Shown in pieces: positions 22,251 through 34,412 of a stretch of 64,000 nucleotides of DNA. Location of the stretch: NCBI GenBank assembly GCA_037783415.1, contig JAZGTN010000177.1, forward strand, positions 620,001 to 684,000, in the 5' to 3' direction. Made by a program: the position numbers and the translations under genes. Within the stretch, counting starts at the first letter, position 1, and every line of letters begins with the position of its first letter. The stretch is from Leptasterias polaris. Lineage: Eukaryota > Echinodermata > Asteroidea > Forcipulatida > Asteriidae. The notes under the pieces were generated by a model. The model made no database searches. It had not been told where the DNA came from and worked only from the letters and a program-made list of their open reading frames with translations.

Positions 22251-22299
22251 CGATGTCGGAATTTTCTGGCATACCGGCTGGAGCTCGTGAAAGTAAGTT

Positions 22300-23640
22300 G
22301 ATGCTTGCCAGGCACATACATGACGATCAATCTGAGAAGAATCCGTAGAACGCGTGGAAGCATTTTGGAAAGTTCGGTTGTGCTTAGTAGAGGGACCAGA
22401 GGCTTATGATCGGTCTCTACTGTGAAGTGTAATCCCAGAACGTATTCGTTGAATTTCTCACATGCCCAAGTTGTTGCCAAAGCTTCTTTTTCAATGACGG
22501 TATATCGTTTTTCAGTGTCACTCAGGGATCGCGACGCGTAGCAAATAGGGCGGTGATTGCCATCATCCTGTATTTGGAGCAGAACCGCACCGATACCTGT
22601 CTGAGATGCATCGGCTGCGATGATCGTTGGGCGGTTTGGGCCATAGTGAGCGAGGATTTCAGATGAAATTAGCATGTCTTTGACTCGCTGGAACGATTTC
22701 TGTTGCATATCGCCCCAATACCAGCAATTGTCTTTCCGTAGCAGTTGTCTCAGTGGCTCGTTAATCTCAGCTAGAGCTGGGATGAATTTACCCAACTGGT
22801 TTACCATACCCATAAAGCGTTGTACATGTAGCTTAATGTTAGTGGGTACTGGGTATTGAGCGATTGCTGTTGTCTTGCATTGACAATGTGGCCAAGGAAC
22901 TTGATTGTTCTCTGCGAAAACTCACATTTATCGTTATTGTGTCAGGCCCGCGCCCTGTAAGCGTTGTAGGGTTGCTCTCACCCGACTGTCATGTTCTGTC
23001 TGAGTAGTACTGTGTATGAGGACATCATCCATATGACAGATGACTCCATCGAGACCCTCGAGGATTACTGACGTGCGCTGGAAAATTTCTGGCGCTGAGC
23101 TTATACCGAATGGCAGTGGAAGTTGCCAGAAACCGCTACTTGGTGAAAATCTTGCTTTTGCCGAGCTTAGCGAGACTTTCGTCGACCGAAGACAGGATGT
23201 ATCTCGCGTTCCATGCCTTTGTTCAGCTGGGTGAGGTCAACGCATATCCGTACGTTACCATTAGACTTGGGTACAGGGACGATTCCGGAGCACCACACGG
23301 TGGGCACTGTATTTGGAGAAATTACTCCCTGTGTTAGCATTTTGTCAATTTCGGACTTCACCTTTGGAAGTAACGGATGTGGGATTTTCCGTGGTGAGTA
23401 CAGTCGAACAGGCTTTGCATCTTGGCGTAGCGTTATATGGTACTCATTCTTTAATCGTCTCAAACCTGTGAAAAGCTTAGGAAATTCTGACCGAAAAATG
23501 GATGATGCTGACCCGGTTTGAACCTCATTGATTCGTTGTATGAGGCCAAGTTCAACGCAGGCTGTTTTGCTTAGCAATGAGCATTTCTGGTCCTTGATGA
23601 TGAATACTCATTCTCTGATTTGCTTACGACGATACTGCAG
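22300..23640 (-). pseudogene. Gypsy pol: reverse transcriptase and RNase H
   Basis: RT start: EYHITLRQDAKPVRLYSPRK, then GIVPVPKSNGNVRICVDLTQ. After a frameshift the core (LPFGISSAPEIF and HMDDVL in the minus-strand frames near 22990-23130) and the connection (MGMVNQLGKFIPALAEINEP) follow. RNase H: PTIIAADASQTGIGAVLLQ, EKRYTVIEKEALA and ETDHKPL. Together they would make double-stranded cDNA from element RNA. MDDV replaces the common (Y/F)VDD. Frameshifts around 23160 and 22870 break the reading. Confidence 0.8.
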
Positions 23641-23669
23641 CATGCCTAGCACTTGGAGCTGAGTGTTAC

Positions 23670-23860
23670 CTGGCCCGCGAAGTGATTGGTTCGTCGAGAT
23701 AAGTCAGTGTAAGTCCAGATAACCAAGGCTCATTGTCGCTAACAACGGAAACTGTCGCTCCTGTGTCCAACTTAAAGAGTGTGTTATGTCCGTTGACAGA
23801 TATGTTGGCATGGCAAGTCATCATCATATTCGTGATCCTGCACTTCGTGAACTTTTGTTG
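23670..23860 (-). pseudogene. Gypsy pol: aspartic protease
   Basis: The reading HANISVNGHNTLFKLDTGAT followed by VSVVSD carries the DTGA catalytic motif of retroelement aspartic proteases, which cut the polyprotein. It lies between gag and RT as expected. The region is short and continues into a frame break before the RT. Confidence 0.75.
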
Positions 23861-24650
23861 ATGTGTACCTCGAACTGCGGCACACAGCTTAGTGTCCCCT
23901 TTTCTGACAGTTAGCACAAGTTGAATCTTTTGCTGGGGATTTTGAGCGCTGGTGGCTCTCTCTGCCACACCAGTTACATGAAGTGTCCTGGCTCATAGTT
24001 CTAGGAGTACTTGTTCCCTTTTTGTTGCGCTGGGATGCAGTGCCAGTGGTTCGGTGGTGATCAACTTGTGTGTCGCCTCTCACAATATCTCGGTTTTGTT
24101 TACGAGACTCGGCTTGACGACAAAGCTGAACAGCTCTCTCAAGAGTGAGGTCAGATTTTGATTGGAGACTGTCAGAAAGTTTATCATTGTTGACACCAAC
24201 GACAATCCTGTCTCTGATTAAGCTATCTTTGAGTTCTGCATACTCACAGTGATCTGCTAGCCTGTATAGGTCTTGAATAAATGTATCAATTGGTTCCCCT
24301 GGCTGTTGCTTGCGTTTATTGAAGCGAGCCCTCTCCACGATAATGTTTCGGCGACCTTCGTAGTGTTCAATGCTTGTACCACTTCATCATATTTTGCGGT
24401 GTCCTCCAGGATCCTTAAAGTTATTAAGATATCGTCGGCACAATCTCCCATAGCATACAAGAGAGTGCTAACCTGTTCATGGTCCAGTTTCTTTGTCAGA
24501 CCCGAAGCCACACGATACCGCTCAAAACGTCTGATCCATTTTGGCCACAGTTCACATTGGTCCGTTTCCGCCGTCAAATTTACTCAGAAGAGGCAGTTGA
24601 GTTGTGACCTGTGGCTGATTGTGGCCAGCTTGTTGTGGGGTTGTTGGCAT
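23860..24650 (-). pseudogene. Gypsy gag remnant with zinc knuckles
   Basis: From an ATG at 24650 the first frame soon stops. The reading then shifts to CELWPKWIRRFERYRVASGL, typical of the N-terminus of Mag-type gag. Later comes PGEPIDTFIQDLYRLADHC and, near 23900-23985, CNWCGRESHQRSKSP followed by CANCQKRGH, a degenerate pair of zinc knuckles. Gag packages element RNA. Two frameshifts and the damaged first knuckle make it non-functional. Confidence 0.8.
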
Positions 24651-24682
24651 GTTTTATTAGGTTGAGATCACCGCTGCCACCA

Positions 24683-24869
24683 TGTAATATTATAGGTAAG
24701 AGACTGATACTCATGAGTAGGAGTAGGATACATGTGAATGTTTATTGTATCAAGACTAAATCCAAGATGGCTACAGACACCAAGTGTAAACATGTGACAA
24801 CTAACCAAAACTGGTCACAAGAGGGCGGTATGACAATAACATAGAAGTGTATAATGTGCTCATTCTACA
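24683..24869 (-). repeat. 5' LTR and primer-binding site of the gypsy element
   Basis: On the minus strand it starts TGTAGAATGAGCAC and ends CTATAATATTACA, so the termini are TGTA and TACA. Directly after it comes TGGTGGCAGCGGTG, fitting a tRNA primer-binding site. It contains an AATAAA-like string (ACAATAAACATTC). The partner LTR is not in the window, so the boundaries are inferred from the TG...CA rule and the PBS. Confidence 0.6.
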
Positions 24870-24871
24870 GC

Positions 24872-26590
24872 TATAATAATAAGTGAACATTTATAGAGCG
24901 CCTTTTTTCCATAGGTTGCGAAGCGCTTGGATAAATGTCCAACACAAATCAAAATCAGAATCAAATTCCAAAGAAGTGAGTCTTCAGCAGTTTCTTGAAT
25001 AAATCAAGTGAGTTTGCTTTCCTGCAGCTATCAGGAAGAGAGTTCCACAGAGCCGGGCCCGCATATTGGAGAAGGCTCGGTCTCCTGCATTAGTGAATGT
25101 CCGATGCTCGAGGAGAAGGTTGCTTGAGGAAGAACGTAGGATGCGTGTTGGTTGATGTTGCTGAAGCCTTTCACAGATGTTTACTGGGTATTTCAGCATG
25201 AGTGCCTTGAAGATATGTAGATAACACGCTTAGTAACAGGTAACCTGCAGTGGAGTTTCTTCAAGAGAGGGGTAGTATTATCACTATGACGCTTCATGAG
25301 AACAATACAAGCAGCCTTATTCTGTAATTTCTGTAGGTGGGTCAGAGACCGTTTGGATATGCCATACAGAAGGGAATTACAGTAATCCAGTCTGGACAAA
25401 ACTAGGGCTCGAACACGGCATAACAAGTCTTCTGGTCGATATACCTGCGTATCTTCCCAATGTTTCGGAGGTGGAAATTAGCAATGCGGGTCACATTGAT
25501 GGTATGTGAATCCATGGTTAGTTTGTGATCAAAACTGACACCAAGATTGCACACTTTGACTGATGGGTGCGCGGATAGGTGTGTTGTTGATGTCTAATCT
25601 CAAACTGCTCAGTCGAGTGAGGTTATGAGGAGAGGCAACAATGAGGAATTCTGTCTTTTTCTTGGTTAAGCTTCCCGGTATGAATGAATGTAAAACACTG
25701 TTTAAGTCTGAAAGCCGCACATTCAGCATGATGCAAAGCAATCTTAGATTTGAATGTCATCTGCATAAACATGGTACTGCAACCCCTGATGACGGATGAT
25801 ATCCCCAATTGGAGCAATATATAATGAGAATGCTGTAGGTCCAATAACTGATCCCTGTGGGACACCATACTTGGATGACAGAGTTTCAGATGTCGCATCG
25901 AGAACACGGACTTGGCTAGTTCTATGTGACAAGAAGGAACAAAGCCACTGTAGAGCTAATTCCCAGTTACACAGAATCTTTGTTCAAGGCGGTGCAGCAG
26001 AATGCTATGGTCGATCGTGTCGAATGCCGCAGATAGGTCCAACATCAGGAGAAGTGTAGCTTCACCTCTATCTATACAGCCTGTAGGAAATCATCCTGAA
26101 CACTGAGTAATGCAGTCTCGGTAATGCAGTCTCGGTAATGCAGTCTCGGTAATGCAGTCTGTAGGCTGATTGAAAAGGATCCATTAAGATTGAATTCGTC
26201 AAGGTGCTTCATTAATTTTGAGATAGTTGGAATATTGGACACAGGTCGGTAGCTATTTAGCTCATCCTTATGGATTGTTTCTTCAACACTGGTGTAATGA
26301 TGGCATGATGACAGAGGGCTTTCGGGAATACCCCCTTGTGAGAATGAAGTGTTGACAATTTCAGTTAGCTTGGGGATGATAGGTTGTAAGTGCCTTTTGA
26401 GAAGCCATATAGTCAGTCTGCATCGTAGGAAGGTGGGGTTGGTTGGCTTGTCTGGGAGTGGCTGTGTGTTCGGCTTTATAGGTACCTGTGTGATTTTTTT
26501 GCACATGCCCTCACCAGACCTTGCAGACCGCATCCATCCATACATGCACAGTCACACACCACAATAAACTGCATGCAGCAACATGCCGCC
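24872..26590 (-). mobile_element. Decayed CR1/L2-type LINE
   Basis: Minus-strand pieces in order: DELNSYRPVSNIPTISKLM (RT motif 2, near 26240), KYGVPQGSVIGPTAFSLY with YADDIQI (25744-25900), RLSDLNSVLHSFIP, SRLDYCNSLLYGISKRSL, and AGDRAFSNMRARL near the C-terminus. The 3' end reads GGCGCTCTATAAATG then TTCACTTATTATTATAG, a typical CR1/L2-like tail without poly-A. Many stops and frameshifts; no endonuclease seen, so it is probably 5'-truncated. It lies immediately next to the gypsy LTR. Confidence 0.8.
26106..26161. repeat. 14-bp tandem repeat within the LINE
   Basis: TAATGCAGTCTCGG is repeated about four times in a row. This adds a short repeated peptide or frameshift to the LINE reading. 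Confidence 0.85.
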
Positions 26591-26699
26591 CATAAACACT
26601 GAAAGAGAGACCTGCATGTAAAATGCGTCATCTGCAACGTCTTTTGTATCCACTGCTTGCAGCAATGCCTGGCCCATAACAGCAAAGGGGCCTGTTAAG

Positions 26700-27500
26700 T
26701 CAATGAAGTTTTGGCTGTAGTTTGATCAATTCTTAATTGATTTTGTTCATTTTAAAAATAGGGGAAGTTGAAGATGAATTCTAAACATTGTTTTTCAATG
26801 TTTAGTGCATAATTCATAGAGGAGATCTAATAACATACATTCAGCAAAATATAATTATGTCATGACCTTCCTTACTTAATGTTATCACCGCTTCTATCGG
26901 CTATACATGTAGCCATACATTGCGGATGATTTTACTTGATGTAACTGTCCTTGTCTACTACTACACTCAAGCACTGCCATTTTCAAGAGTTTGTGTATTT
27001 TAACCTCAAAACAACTTGAACCCAATTTTGGAGACGGAGATGGGCTAGCCGGCTGCATAACAGTTGTCACGGTGGTCGATATGTGGCATGGTGTACCCCC
27101 TCCCCTCCCTCTACGTGTTCGGGGAATCTCTGGATCTTAAGATGATTTATTATTTATTTATTTTCTTCTTTTGTTTGTTGTGTTTTTGTTTGTTTATTAT
27201 TATTGTTTTAAATTTCTATTTATTTAGTTAGTTATTTATTTATTTAATTATTTGTTTGTTTGTTTGTTTGTGTGTGTTTGTTTAATTTTTTCATTTTTTT
27301 GGGGGGGGGAGGTTTAAAAATTCTATACAATAGATGAAGAGTGTGTTATTAGAGTATGGAACATATGAAAGGGGGGGGGACACCTCGCTCTACCAAATAT
27401 CGGGCATACATCTTTTGATTGTTGGATTTGATTTCCAGTACTACTGTACATTGTAGAATAATTATCCACTCTTCTTTCCCAACCACAGAACTCTAAGTTG
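26700..27500. other. Upstream region of LIPT2: AT-rich and simple sequence
   Basis: T-rich and ATTT/GTTT-type simple sequence between 27140 and 27300, a G run at 27300-27310 and another at 27370-27379. No TATA box or initiator could be singled out with confidence. The LIPT2 transcription start must lie here or further upstream. Confidence 0.4.
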
Positions 27501-27502
27501 TC

Positions 27503-27977
27503 ATGGCTGGACATGTGTCATTTCATCGCCAAGTCTTTGTCATTCATTTGGGGCGTATTGCTTACCAAGATGCCTGGAACACTCAACAAATTCTTGCAAG
27601 GCGTTATTTGGACCACCTTAATGTCCCTGGTTTGGGTCCATCCAAACCAAGGGACAGTATTCTTATATGTGAACATGAACCGGTGTACACAATTGGTGTA
27701 AGGAGTAGAGGTTTCTTAGTCTCTGAGGAACAGAGATTAAAGAAGTTAGGAGCAGATTTTCATCGAACCAATCGTGGTGGTTTAATTACATTTCATGGAC
27801 CTGGACAGCTAGTTGCATACCCAATTTTGAACTTACTTCATTTCAAGAAGAGTGTACGTTGGTACATTTCTCAGCTTGAGAGAACAGTTATTCACACATG
27901 TAAAGAGTTAGGTGTTAAAGCTGGTACTTCATGTGAGACTGGTGTCTGGGTGAAGAACAATAAACTTGCTGCTATAG
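27503..27977 (+). CDS. LIPT2: LIPT2 exon 1: lipoyl(octanoyl) transferase 2, mitochondrial
   Basis: The gene encodes the LipB-type octanoyltransferase that moves octanoate from mitochondrial acyl carrier protein to a lysine of the glycine-cleavage H protein, the first step of protein lipoylation. Exon 1 gives residues 1-158 plus the first base of codon 159. Seen in it: ICEHEPVYTIGVRSR (55-69), the LipB signature RGGLITFHGPGQ (91-102) and GVWVKNNKLAAIG (147-159) with Lys154 at the position of the family's catalytic lysine. The ATG at 27503 (context GTCATGG) gives a total of 233 aa, close to the usual length. The donor is ATAG|GTAAGC. No frameshift is present. Confidence 0.95.
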
Positions 27978-30528
27978 GTAAGCAAAAAAGGGTGTTTAAA
28001 GATTTAAATATGGATATTGTACAGTACTTTGGGGTATTGGAAAACTGTTTGTTAACCAAGCGAGAGTACACGTAAGCCGGAAAATGGCTCAACATGCACA
28101 TCAATATTACTAAGCTTGACCAGTTCGCTTTGGATTTAAAACACCTTTTGGCAGCGGGATTTTATTTTCAATCAGAAACCTTTTTTGGGGGTGACAAATA
28201 GGCCCCCTTAATAATTTGTTTTGTTAATGAAACTCTGTTTGGCCACCCATGCATATAAAGACCTTTTCTCATAGAAATTTACAGATTTTGATGTAGAACA
28301 TACAGGATATTTGCACCATGGGAAATCACTAAAAGTAATACATGTACTTGCACAAAGTGTGACCCGGTGTGACCTTAAGATCTACTTCAATTTTTTTTAA
28401 AATAACTTCAGGTGTATCAAATAATCCTTCAAAGAAATGTTAACCAAATTTGGATCTTTACTTTTCAATAACACAAAAATGTTTGTCTATTTTTTTCTTC
28501 ATCTTCTATGATGTTCATAATTGGGCATTTGATAGATCAAGACTTATGGGGCAACATTTGAAAAGTTAACGCCAAAATCGTTTGACCTTAAATTCCAGTT
28601 GTACCAGAAGGTAAAAGTTTGCCTTTTTTTTTTTAGGGCTTATCTACAGCATAACTCAAGATTGAAATCGAATTGAACATTGAAACTCAACAGACAGTTG
28701 AACCAATTAATATGAAGATGGCACAAATTTAATGACGTCATGAGGACATCATCAGGTGTCATTTTACATTTCAAAATTAAACTTTAATGAAAAAATCGTA
28801 CATGTACTGTACATGTAACTCCTGAGCCACATGTGTACACAATGGATTTATTACAATCTTTACATCACCAGAAGGTTCTGCATAAACTGAACAAGAATTA
28901 CACAGATATAATGACCCTCCCGGTCTTCCAGTTCAAACTTGAAGTTGAAGAAAAGAAACTTGAATCTTGAATCTTGAATCATGAACCATGAGGTTTGCAG
29001 AATAAAAACCAATGCAAGGATCATCAACAGTAACACATTCTTTTTTGTGATGTAAGAAAAAATGAATTTCTAGTTGTTTTTAAGTTTTTATTTATTTTTT
29101 ATAGTTCGAATAACAATAAAATAATAATTGGTTCTGATAGCACACATATTCTAGCTGATAACGGCGCTTACAACATTATTATCCCTGTTCATCGAGCATA
29201 CTTTTACACAATTCCTCAAACTTTCTCAACTCCCTTGGGGGTATACACCCCCAAGCTGCTTCAATTAGCACTAAGGGTTAATTCAGCACAAGACTGTTTC
29301 AGCCCTCTCAGGGTCCCATACACCTGCGTTAAGAGAAGCAATTAAAAACAAAATTGGTCTGAAAACCACACATCTGATGATTTGAACTATTTATTTAGTT
29401 TGTATCCAAACACTTTTTTTATGTTCTGACAAAAACTCATGTCTTAAATTTGTTTACATTTTTGTGAGCTATCCCTCTCTTTACCAGTTCACTTTGGAGG
29501 ACACATTGTGCAACACAGGCACGTTTCTGTGTGTGTATAGTTATGTCAACACGCCACATGTTGGCAGGTTGAGCATAATGCACAGGCAACTGTTTCATGG
29601 AGTCCCTGTCGTCATGGTTCAGTGGCCCCAGTAAAAAGGCACTACTGCAAACAATGGATGGATTCGTGCATAATACCTTTGTTAAAAACCTCTTCCTTTC
29701 ACATACCAGCCAATATTTTGAAAAGATTTATTATACTTCATTGTCATGAGGCCTTTCAGCTATCCCCGACATGTCCGGGATGCTGTCTGAGAGACCGGGA
29801 GTGGGTCGATCGATGACCGGCCGTTACATATTTTGTTAATTGGTTAAAGAGACATGAAATTTTGAGTTATGAAATTAAACTTTAAAATAAAACCGATTTC
29901 AACCACAAGTTAAGGTCACATAGGATCACACTTGTTATATGAATTGTACAACACTTAAAGAGCTTTCACATGGTGCAAAAACCTTGTATGGTTCTCCTGA
30001 TACTTGGGTTTGTAATTGTGTAGATTTAAATTTAAAGCCTTTAAAACTGTAGGTGTGAATTTAAGGTGACACAGACGTAAAGATGCATGACGCCATCGTG
30101 ACATTACCTAAATTGTTGAATGTAACACATCCCAGCTTGAATACATGCAACGGTTCAGCTTGATGATCAATGTTGTTCTGTGTAATAGATCTTGTAAAAC
30201 TCTAATGCATGTTTATGTAATAATCGATGACATCATGAAAACGTCCCTCCATAATGCAAAACGACCTTCCAAGCGTGATGCAAGAATATTTTGTTTGTAG
30301 CTTGTTTACGGTAGTTCTCAATTTAAGTGGTAGAAGTTTGAATTTTAAAAAAAATGTCATTTTAGTGTGACGTCATGATAGCATCACTTTTTTCAGTAAA
30401 CACTGCATTTTAAGGATTGATCTCCCAAGTTTTAAAAAAGGAAGCATGTTTCAATGTCTTATAATGTTACATGACTTTAAAATGTGAAACACAACTATTT
30501 CACTTGTTTGATTCTTTTTTCCAAACAG
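27978..30528 (+). other. LIPT2 intron (2.55 kb)
   Basis: GTAAGC donor and a TTCTTTTTTCCAAACAG acceptor. The intron holds diverged repeat-family modules (AAAGTGTGACCCGGTGTGAC near 28356, AACACATCCCAGCTTGAATA near 30125, GTGACGTCATGATAGC near 30366) and a short palindrome CTTGGGGGTATACACCCCC near 29235. No gene was seen inside. Confidence 0.8.
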
Positions 30529-30755
30529 GAATACAGTGCAGCAGGTATATCACCACCCATGGACTTGGTATAAACTGTAACACAGACCTTTCATGGTTTG
30601 ACAACATTGTTCCGTGTGGAATCAAGGATAAAGGTATCACATCTCTTGCTCGTGAACTCCAACGGGATGTCACTGTACACGAAGTATTACCAGTGTTTTT
30701 AAAGGCATTTGCCAAGGAGTTTAATTGCACCATTGAGGAAGCTGTACATGCATAA
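30529..30755 (+). CDS. LIPT2: LIPT2 exon 2 with catalytic cysteine and stop
   Basis: The exon completes codon 159 (G|GA) and runs to TAA at 30753-30755, residues 159-233. It carries ITTHGLGINCNTDL (THG-x-x-x-N of the family) and DNIVPCGIKDKGITSLAREL, where Cys188 aligns with the catalytic cysteine that forms the acyl-enzyme. Together with exon 1 all key residues are present, so the gene looks functional. An AATAAA lies in the 3' region near 31239, a candidate polyadenylation signal. The neighbours are unrelated repeats. Confidence 0.95.
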
Positions 30756-31429
30756 CATATACAATGTGTGGACTGGTTCTACAAACTCAACTTCAAAGAA
30801 AACATTTGTTTCTTAGTGTTACTGCACAAGACAGAGATGTGATCAGTACAGTCTGTGACTGCTATGTTGCAATGACATTATAATTTCAGTTTATGGCACA
30901 TGCTGGTTAATGTTAGAGTTTATTATGTACACTATACTGTACCACGCATTTCAAAACCCTTGATTGTCCGACATTTTGGACATCTTTCAAACCAGACATA
31001 CAAATTCCAAGTCTTGTGAAGGTATACATATAAAAGTTGTTTTGAGAGTTTATTATTCTAAAGTATTGCAGTGTGCTCACAATTAATATATCATATTTTA
31101 CTAATTAAAAGTAATTGAAAAGATTAATACATGTAAGATCAATTTAAGACGAACTTTGTTGTAGAAAGGTAAAGTTAAGGGTGCATAATCTGTTTACATT
31201 TACATGAGTGTACCTCAAGAAAATACATTTTGATCAGTAATAAACTGGGCAAAAAGTTTGACAAAAAGCATCTAAGTGCCAGTTCTTGGGAACAATACAG
31301 TGTTGATAAAGAAGAGGTTAGGAACACCTCTTGTACGTTTTAAAAAAAAAACTTCTTATTTCCCCCCCGCGATTGTCCGCAAAAAAAATCACACTTCTCA
31401 AGGTCACATATAGTTAGATCTTTACTCTT

Positions 31430-33995
31430 TGAAGACACCACTGAGTGACGTTATGATGACGTACAATGTAATCAAGTGTTGAATGTACAAGGTTTTAAAA
31501 CATGCTTTTTTAATCTTTGAAAATCTGTAACAAATCACAAAAAAGAGGCCGGCGGTTGGTTTGTGTGGGATCATACTAAGATCATAGGTCTTTATTTTTT
31601 GGGGAGGCGTGACCTCACATGACCTCTACTTCCGGTCGAAACCGGAAGTACCTTAAAATTTGAAAGTTGAATTTTTGGTTGAAATGTTTTTAACCATGTT
31701 GTTATCTGGCAAGTGTTTGGTTTAAAAAATAGTACCGGTGACGTCACACATTTCAAAAGCGCCCTCTAGCGGCAGGTTGAAAACACACTTTTACTAGATG
31801 TCTGAATCTTTTCAAAACTGGTAAACATAATGACTATTATGCAGACAACATATTTGTGGAATAGTAGAGTGATGACGTCATCATGTGGCACGTGGTAAGG
31901 GCCTAAAGGTGCACATTTTGAAGCCGTGTATCTCCTAAACCAAAAAGCTGACAACTGGGTTGAAACTTGGTGTACTGTTAGAAATCAACTATTGCTAATG
32001 AAATGTGAAGTGACGTTATGATGACGTCATCCAGTTATTTTTTTATTTTTTTTATAAAATCAAAGCTTAGCACTTTAAAAAAATCATAACTCCTGAACCA
32101 GACATTGGATTTTTGTAATCTACAAATCATCACAGAGGTTTTCGAAAACTAAATATTCGATACACAGAGTGTGGCCCCATTTGACCTTGTCTTCCTGTTG
32201 AAACATGGAAGTTGAAAAATCATAATTCATGAACCACATGTTTGATTTTTACAATCTACACATCATCGGACAGGTCGTGAAAAGAAAAAAAACGCTACAC
32301 AGAACCTGACCCCATTTGACTTTGACTTCCGGTTCAATCCGGAAGTTGAAGTCTTATGTTTGAAAAACCATAACTCCTGAACCACACATTGGATCTATAC
32401 ATCATTGGAAGAGTATTTAACACATTCACAAACGCTACACAGTGCGTGGCTCCACTTGACTTTGAACACTTACACAAAGTGTGACCTGTGTGACCTTTAC
32501 TTCCGGTCGAAACCAGAAGTAGAAGTGAAAACAAATATTCCCAGGCCTCGTTTTGTGATTCGAAAATATAATGATCCACAACTAAGACTAGGTCTCTTTG
32601 TACGAAATAAAGTTTGACCCCTAGACCTTTCATTAGGAAAAATGACTTAATAATTTCAACAGCGTCCTCTCGTGAGAAGTATTTAAGGCTTTGTGAACGT
32701 CATATCATTGTGACACACGAAAACCCGAACACCTAGTGTTTGTAATCTTACAAACACTACATTTCTAGTTGTTTTTTTTTTTTTTACTTCTGCTGCTCGC
32801 CCTCGCTTGTCCGCTCACAAAAGCACACAATCCCAAGCTTATATAAACTTGAAACTTTACCTGATGTAGTTAGATAACCATTAGGAGATGAAACCGCTTC
32901 AGTTACGTCATGATGACGTCATTGTCAAGTTACAAGGTTTTTAAACATTAACAATTTTAATCACTGAAAATCCATATTAAATCAAGAAGAGACTGTCAGT
33001 TGCTTTTTGCGGAATTATATAGAGGTAATAATTTTTTACTGTGTGCGTGACATGACATGACCTCTACTTCGGTCGAAACCGGAAGTCCCTTGTAATTTAA
33101 AAGTGGCCCTCTAGCGGCAGGTTAAAAACAGCTCAAAATACACTTTTATGTCTGTGGCGAAGTTTGTGATAATTGTTTCAAAATTGGTATACACAATGAC
33201 CTTCATGCAGACAACATATGTGTGAAGTTTTAGATTGATGACGTCATCATGTGTCACGTGGTATTGCCTTAAAGGTTTACTTTTTGAAGCTGTGTATCTA
33301 CAAAACCACAAGTTCGACTAAGTTCAAACTTGGCATGTTGATAGACAGTAATATTGACTACTTAAAGCTAGAGTGGCGATTTGATGTCATAATTTTTTTT
33401 ACAAATTTTTGAAATTTTGACCAACTATTGCATATCTTTAGTACAAAGCAAGCTATATAGTCAAATTTTATTTTGCATCAGACTTGCAAGGTCCTACAAG
33501 GATATCATGTGGAGTGACGTTTTCACGATGTCATCAATTTTCATGTTATGCCACCAAGGTAGTGTTTTACAAGATCTATACGTACAGAACAACTTCTTTG
33601 AAAACACAAGGTCTGCTAACTCGGACGTAACTACACCGAACACCTTGTTTTTGTTTCAACAAAAATTTATGTGCAGTACTTCTTCTTTTTCTTCTTATCC
33701 CCCGCGATTGTCCGCTAACAAAAGTACACTTCCCAAGCTCACACAACCTTCAAACTTTAGATATAGTTAAATAATCATTAGTAGATGAAACCGTTACAAT
33801 GACATCAACAGGTGTCAAATTACGTTAAATCAAAGTTTAATATTTGAAAAAAACATAACTCATGAACCACACGATGGATTTTTACAATCTATATATCATC
33901 GGAAAGGCCTTTTAACACTCACAGAGATGATATCGTTAACTTCTGGTCCAAAACGGGCGTTGAAAAATTCAAAATCATATCTCAAGAACTATCTG
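31430..33995. repeat. Repeat family with ACTTCCGG palindromes and TGACGTCA-like sites
   Basis: Units share phrases such as ACCACACATTGGATTTTTAC, ATCATCGGAAAGG, GTGTGACCCCATTTGACC and the palindrome CTTCCGGTCGAAACCGGAAG. The palindrome or its decayed forms occur near 31629, 32190, 32325, 32500, 33066 and 33948. TGACGTCA or ATGACGTCAT strings recur (about 31455, 31740, 31874, 32020, 32918, 33238). A larger block (GACGTCATCATGTGGCACGT ... GCCGTGTATCTCC) at 31872 returns at 33239. The same family is met at 28340-30440, 37450-37700, 52930-53545 and 58015. No protein was seen. Class unknown. Confidence 0.65.
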
Positions 33996-34029
33996 GCCCG
34001 CATGTAAACCACACAAAAATAGAACTGCA

Positions 34030-34412
34030 CTGAAAACCCGTGGCTGTTGAGCTCCGTTGACCACAAAGTCCATCAAACATGCTTGTAGTCTAGTCTCTGT
34101 TCAAGGTTCACGCAAGCTGATTTTGGCATGGGACGTTAAGCCGTAGGTCCCGTGTGTTGTGTAATGCACGTAAAAGAACCCAGTGCACTTATCGTAAAGA
34201 GAAGGGGTTCACCCCGGTGTTCCTGGTTTGATTGGCTGCATATTGCGCCACAGCACCTTGTAAACCATTACATGGTGCTATGCAAAGGAATAGGTCTCAT
34301 ACTTCAACACGTAACTCCACATACCTTGTAGGAAAAATACTGAGCGCTTTGAGACACCCATCAGGAGTATAAAGCGCTATATAGAACTGCGTATTATTAT
34401 TATTATTATTAC
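34030..34412 (+). mobile_element. SINE with conserved core and ATT-microsatellite tail
   Basis: The core contains GGGACGTTAAGCCGTAGGTC, AAAGAACCCAGTGCACTT and AGAGAAGGGGTTCACCCCGG, phrases I associate with a widespread marine-invertebrate SINE core. The 3' part, GAGCGCTTTGAGAC and AAAGCGCTATATAGAACTGC, resembles an L2/CR1 LINE tail and ends in (ATT)n at about 34391-34410. A tRNA head with clear A and B boxes was not identified, so it may be 5'-truncated. The orientation is + by its tail. Confidence 0.65.

Larger units (their letters stand above)
20915..24869 (-). mobile_element. Mag/SURL-like Ty3/gypsy retrotransposon with 5' LTR only
   Basis: A 187-bp LTR (24869 to 24683) is followed by a primer-binding site starting TGGTGGCAGCGGTG, then gag, protease, RT, RNase H and integrase in Ty3/gypsy order on the minus strand. 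Gag with tandem zinc knuckles and the PBS type recall the Mag/SURL group known from sea urchins. Every domain is broken by stops or frameshifts. The 3' LTR is missing: the element ends near 20915 where the LINE begins. There is no envelope gene. Confidence 0.85.
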
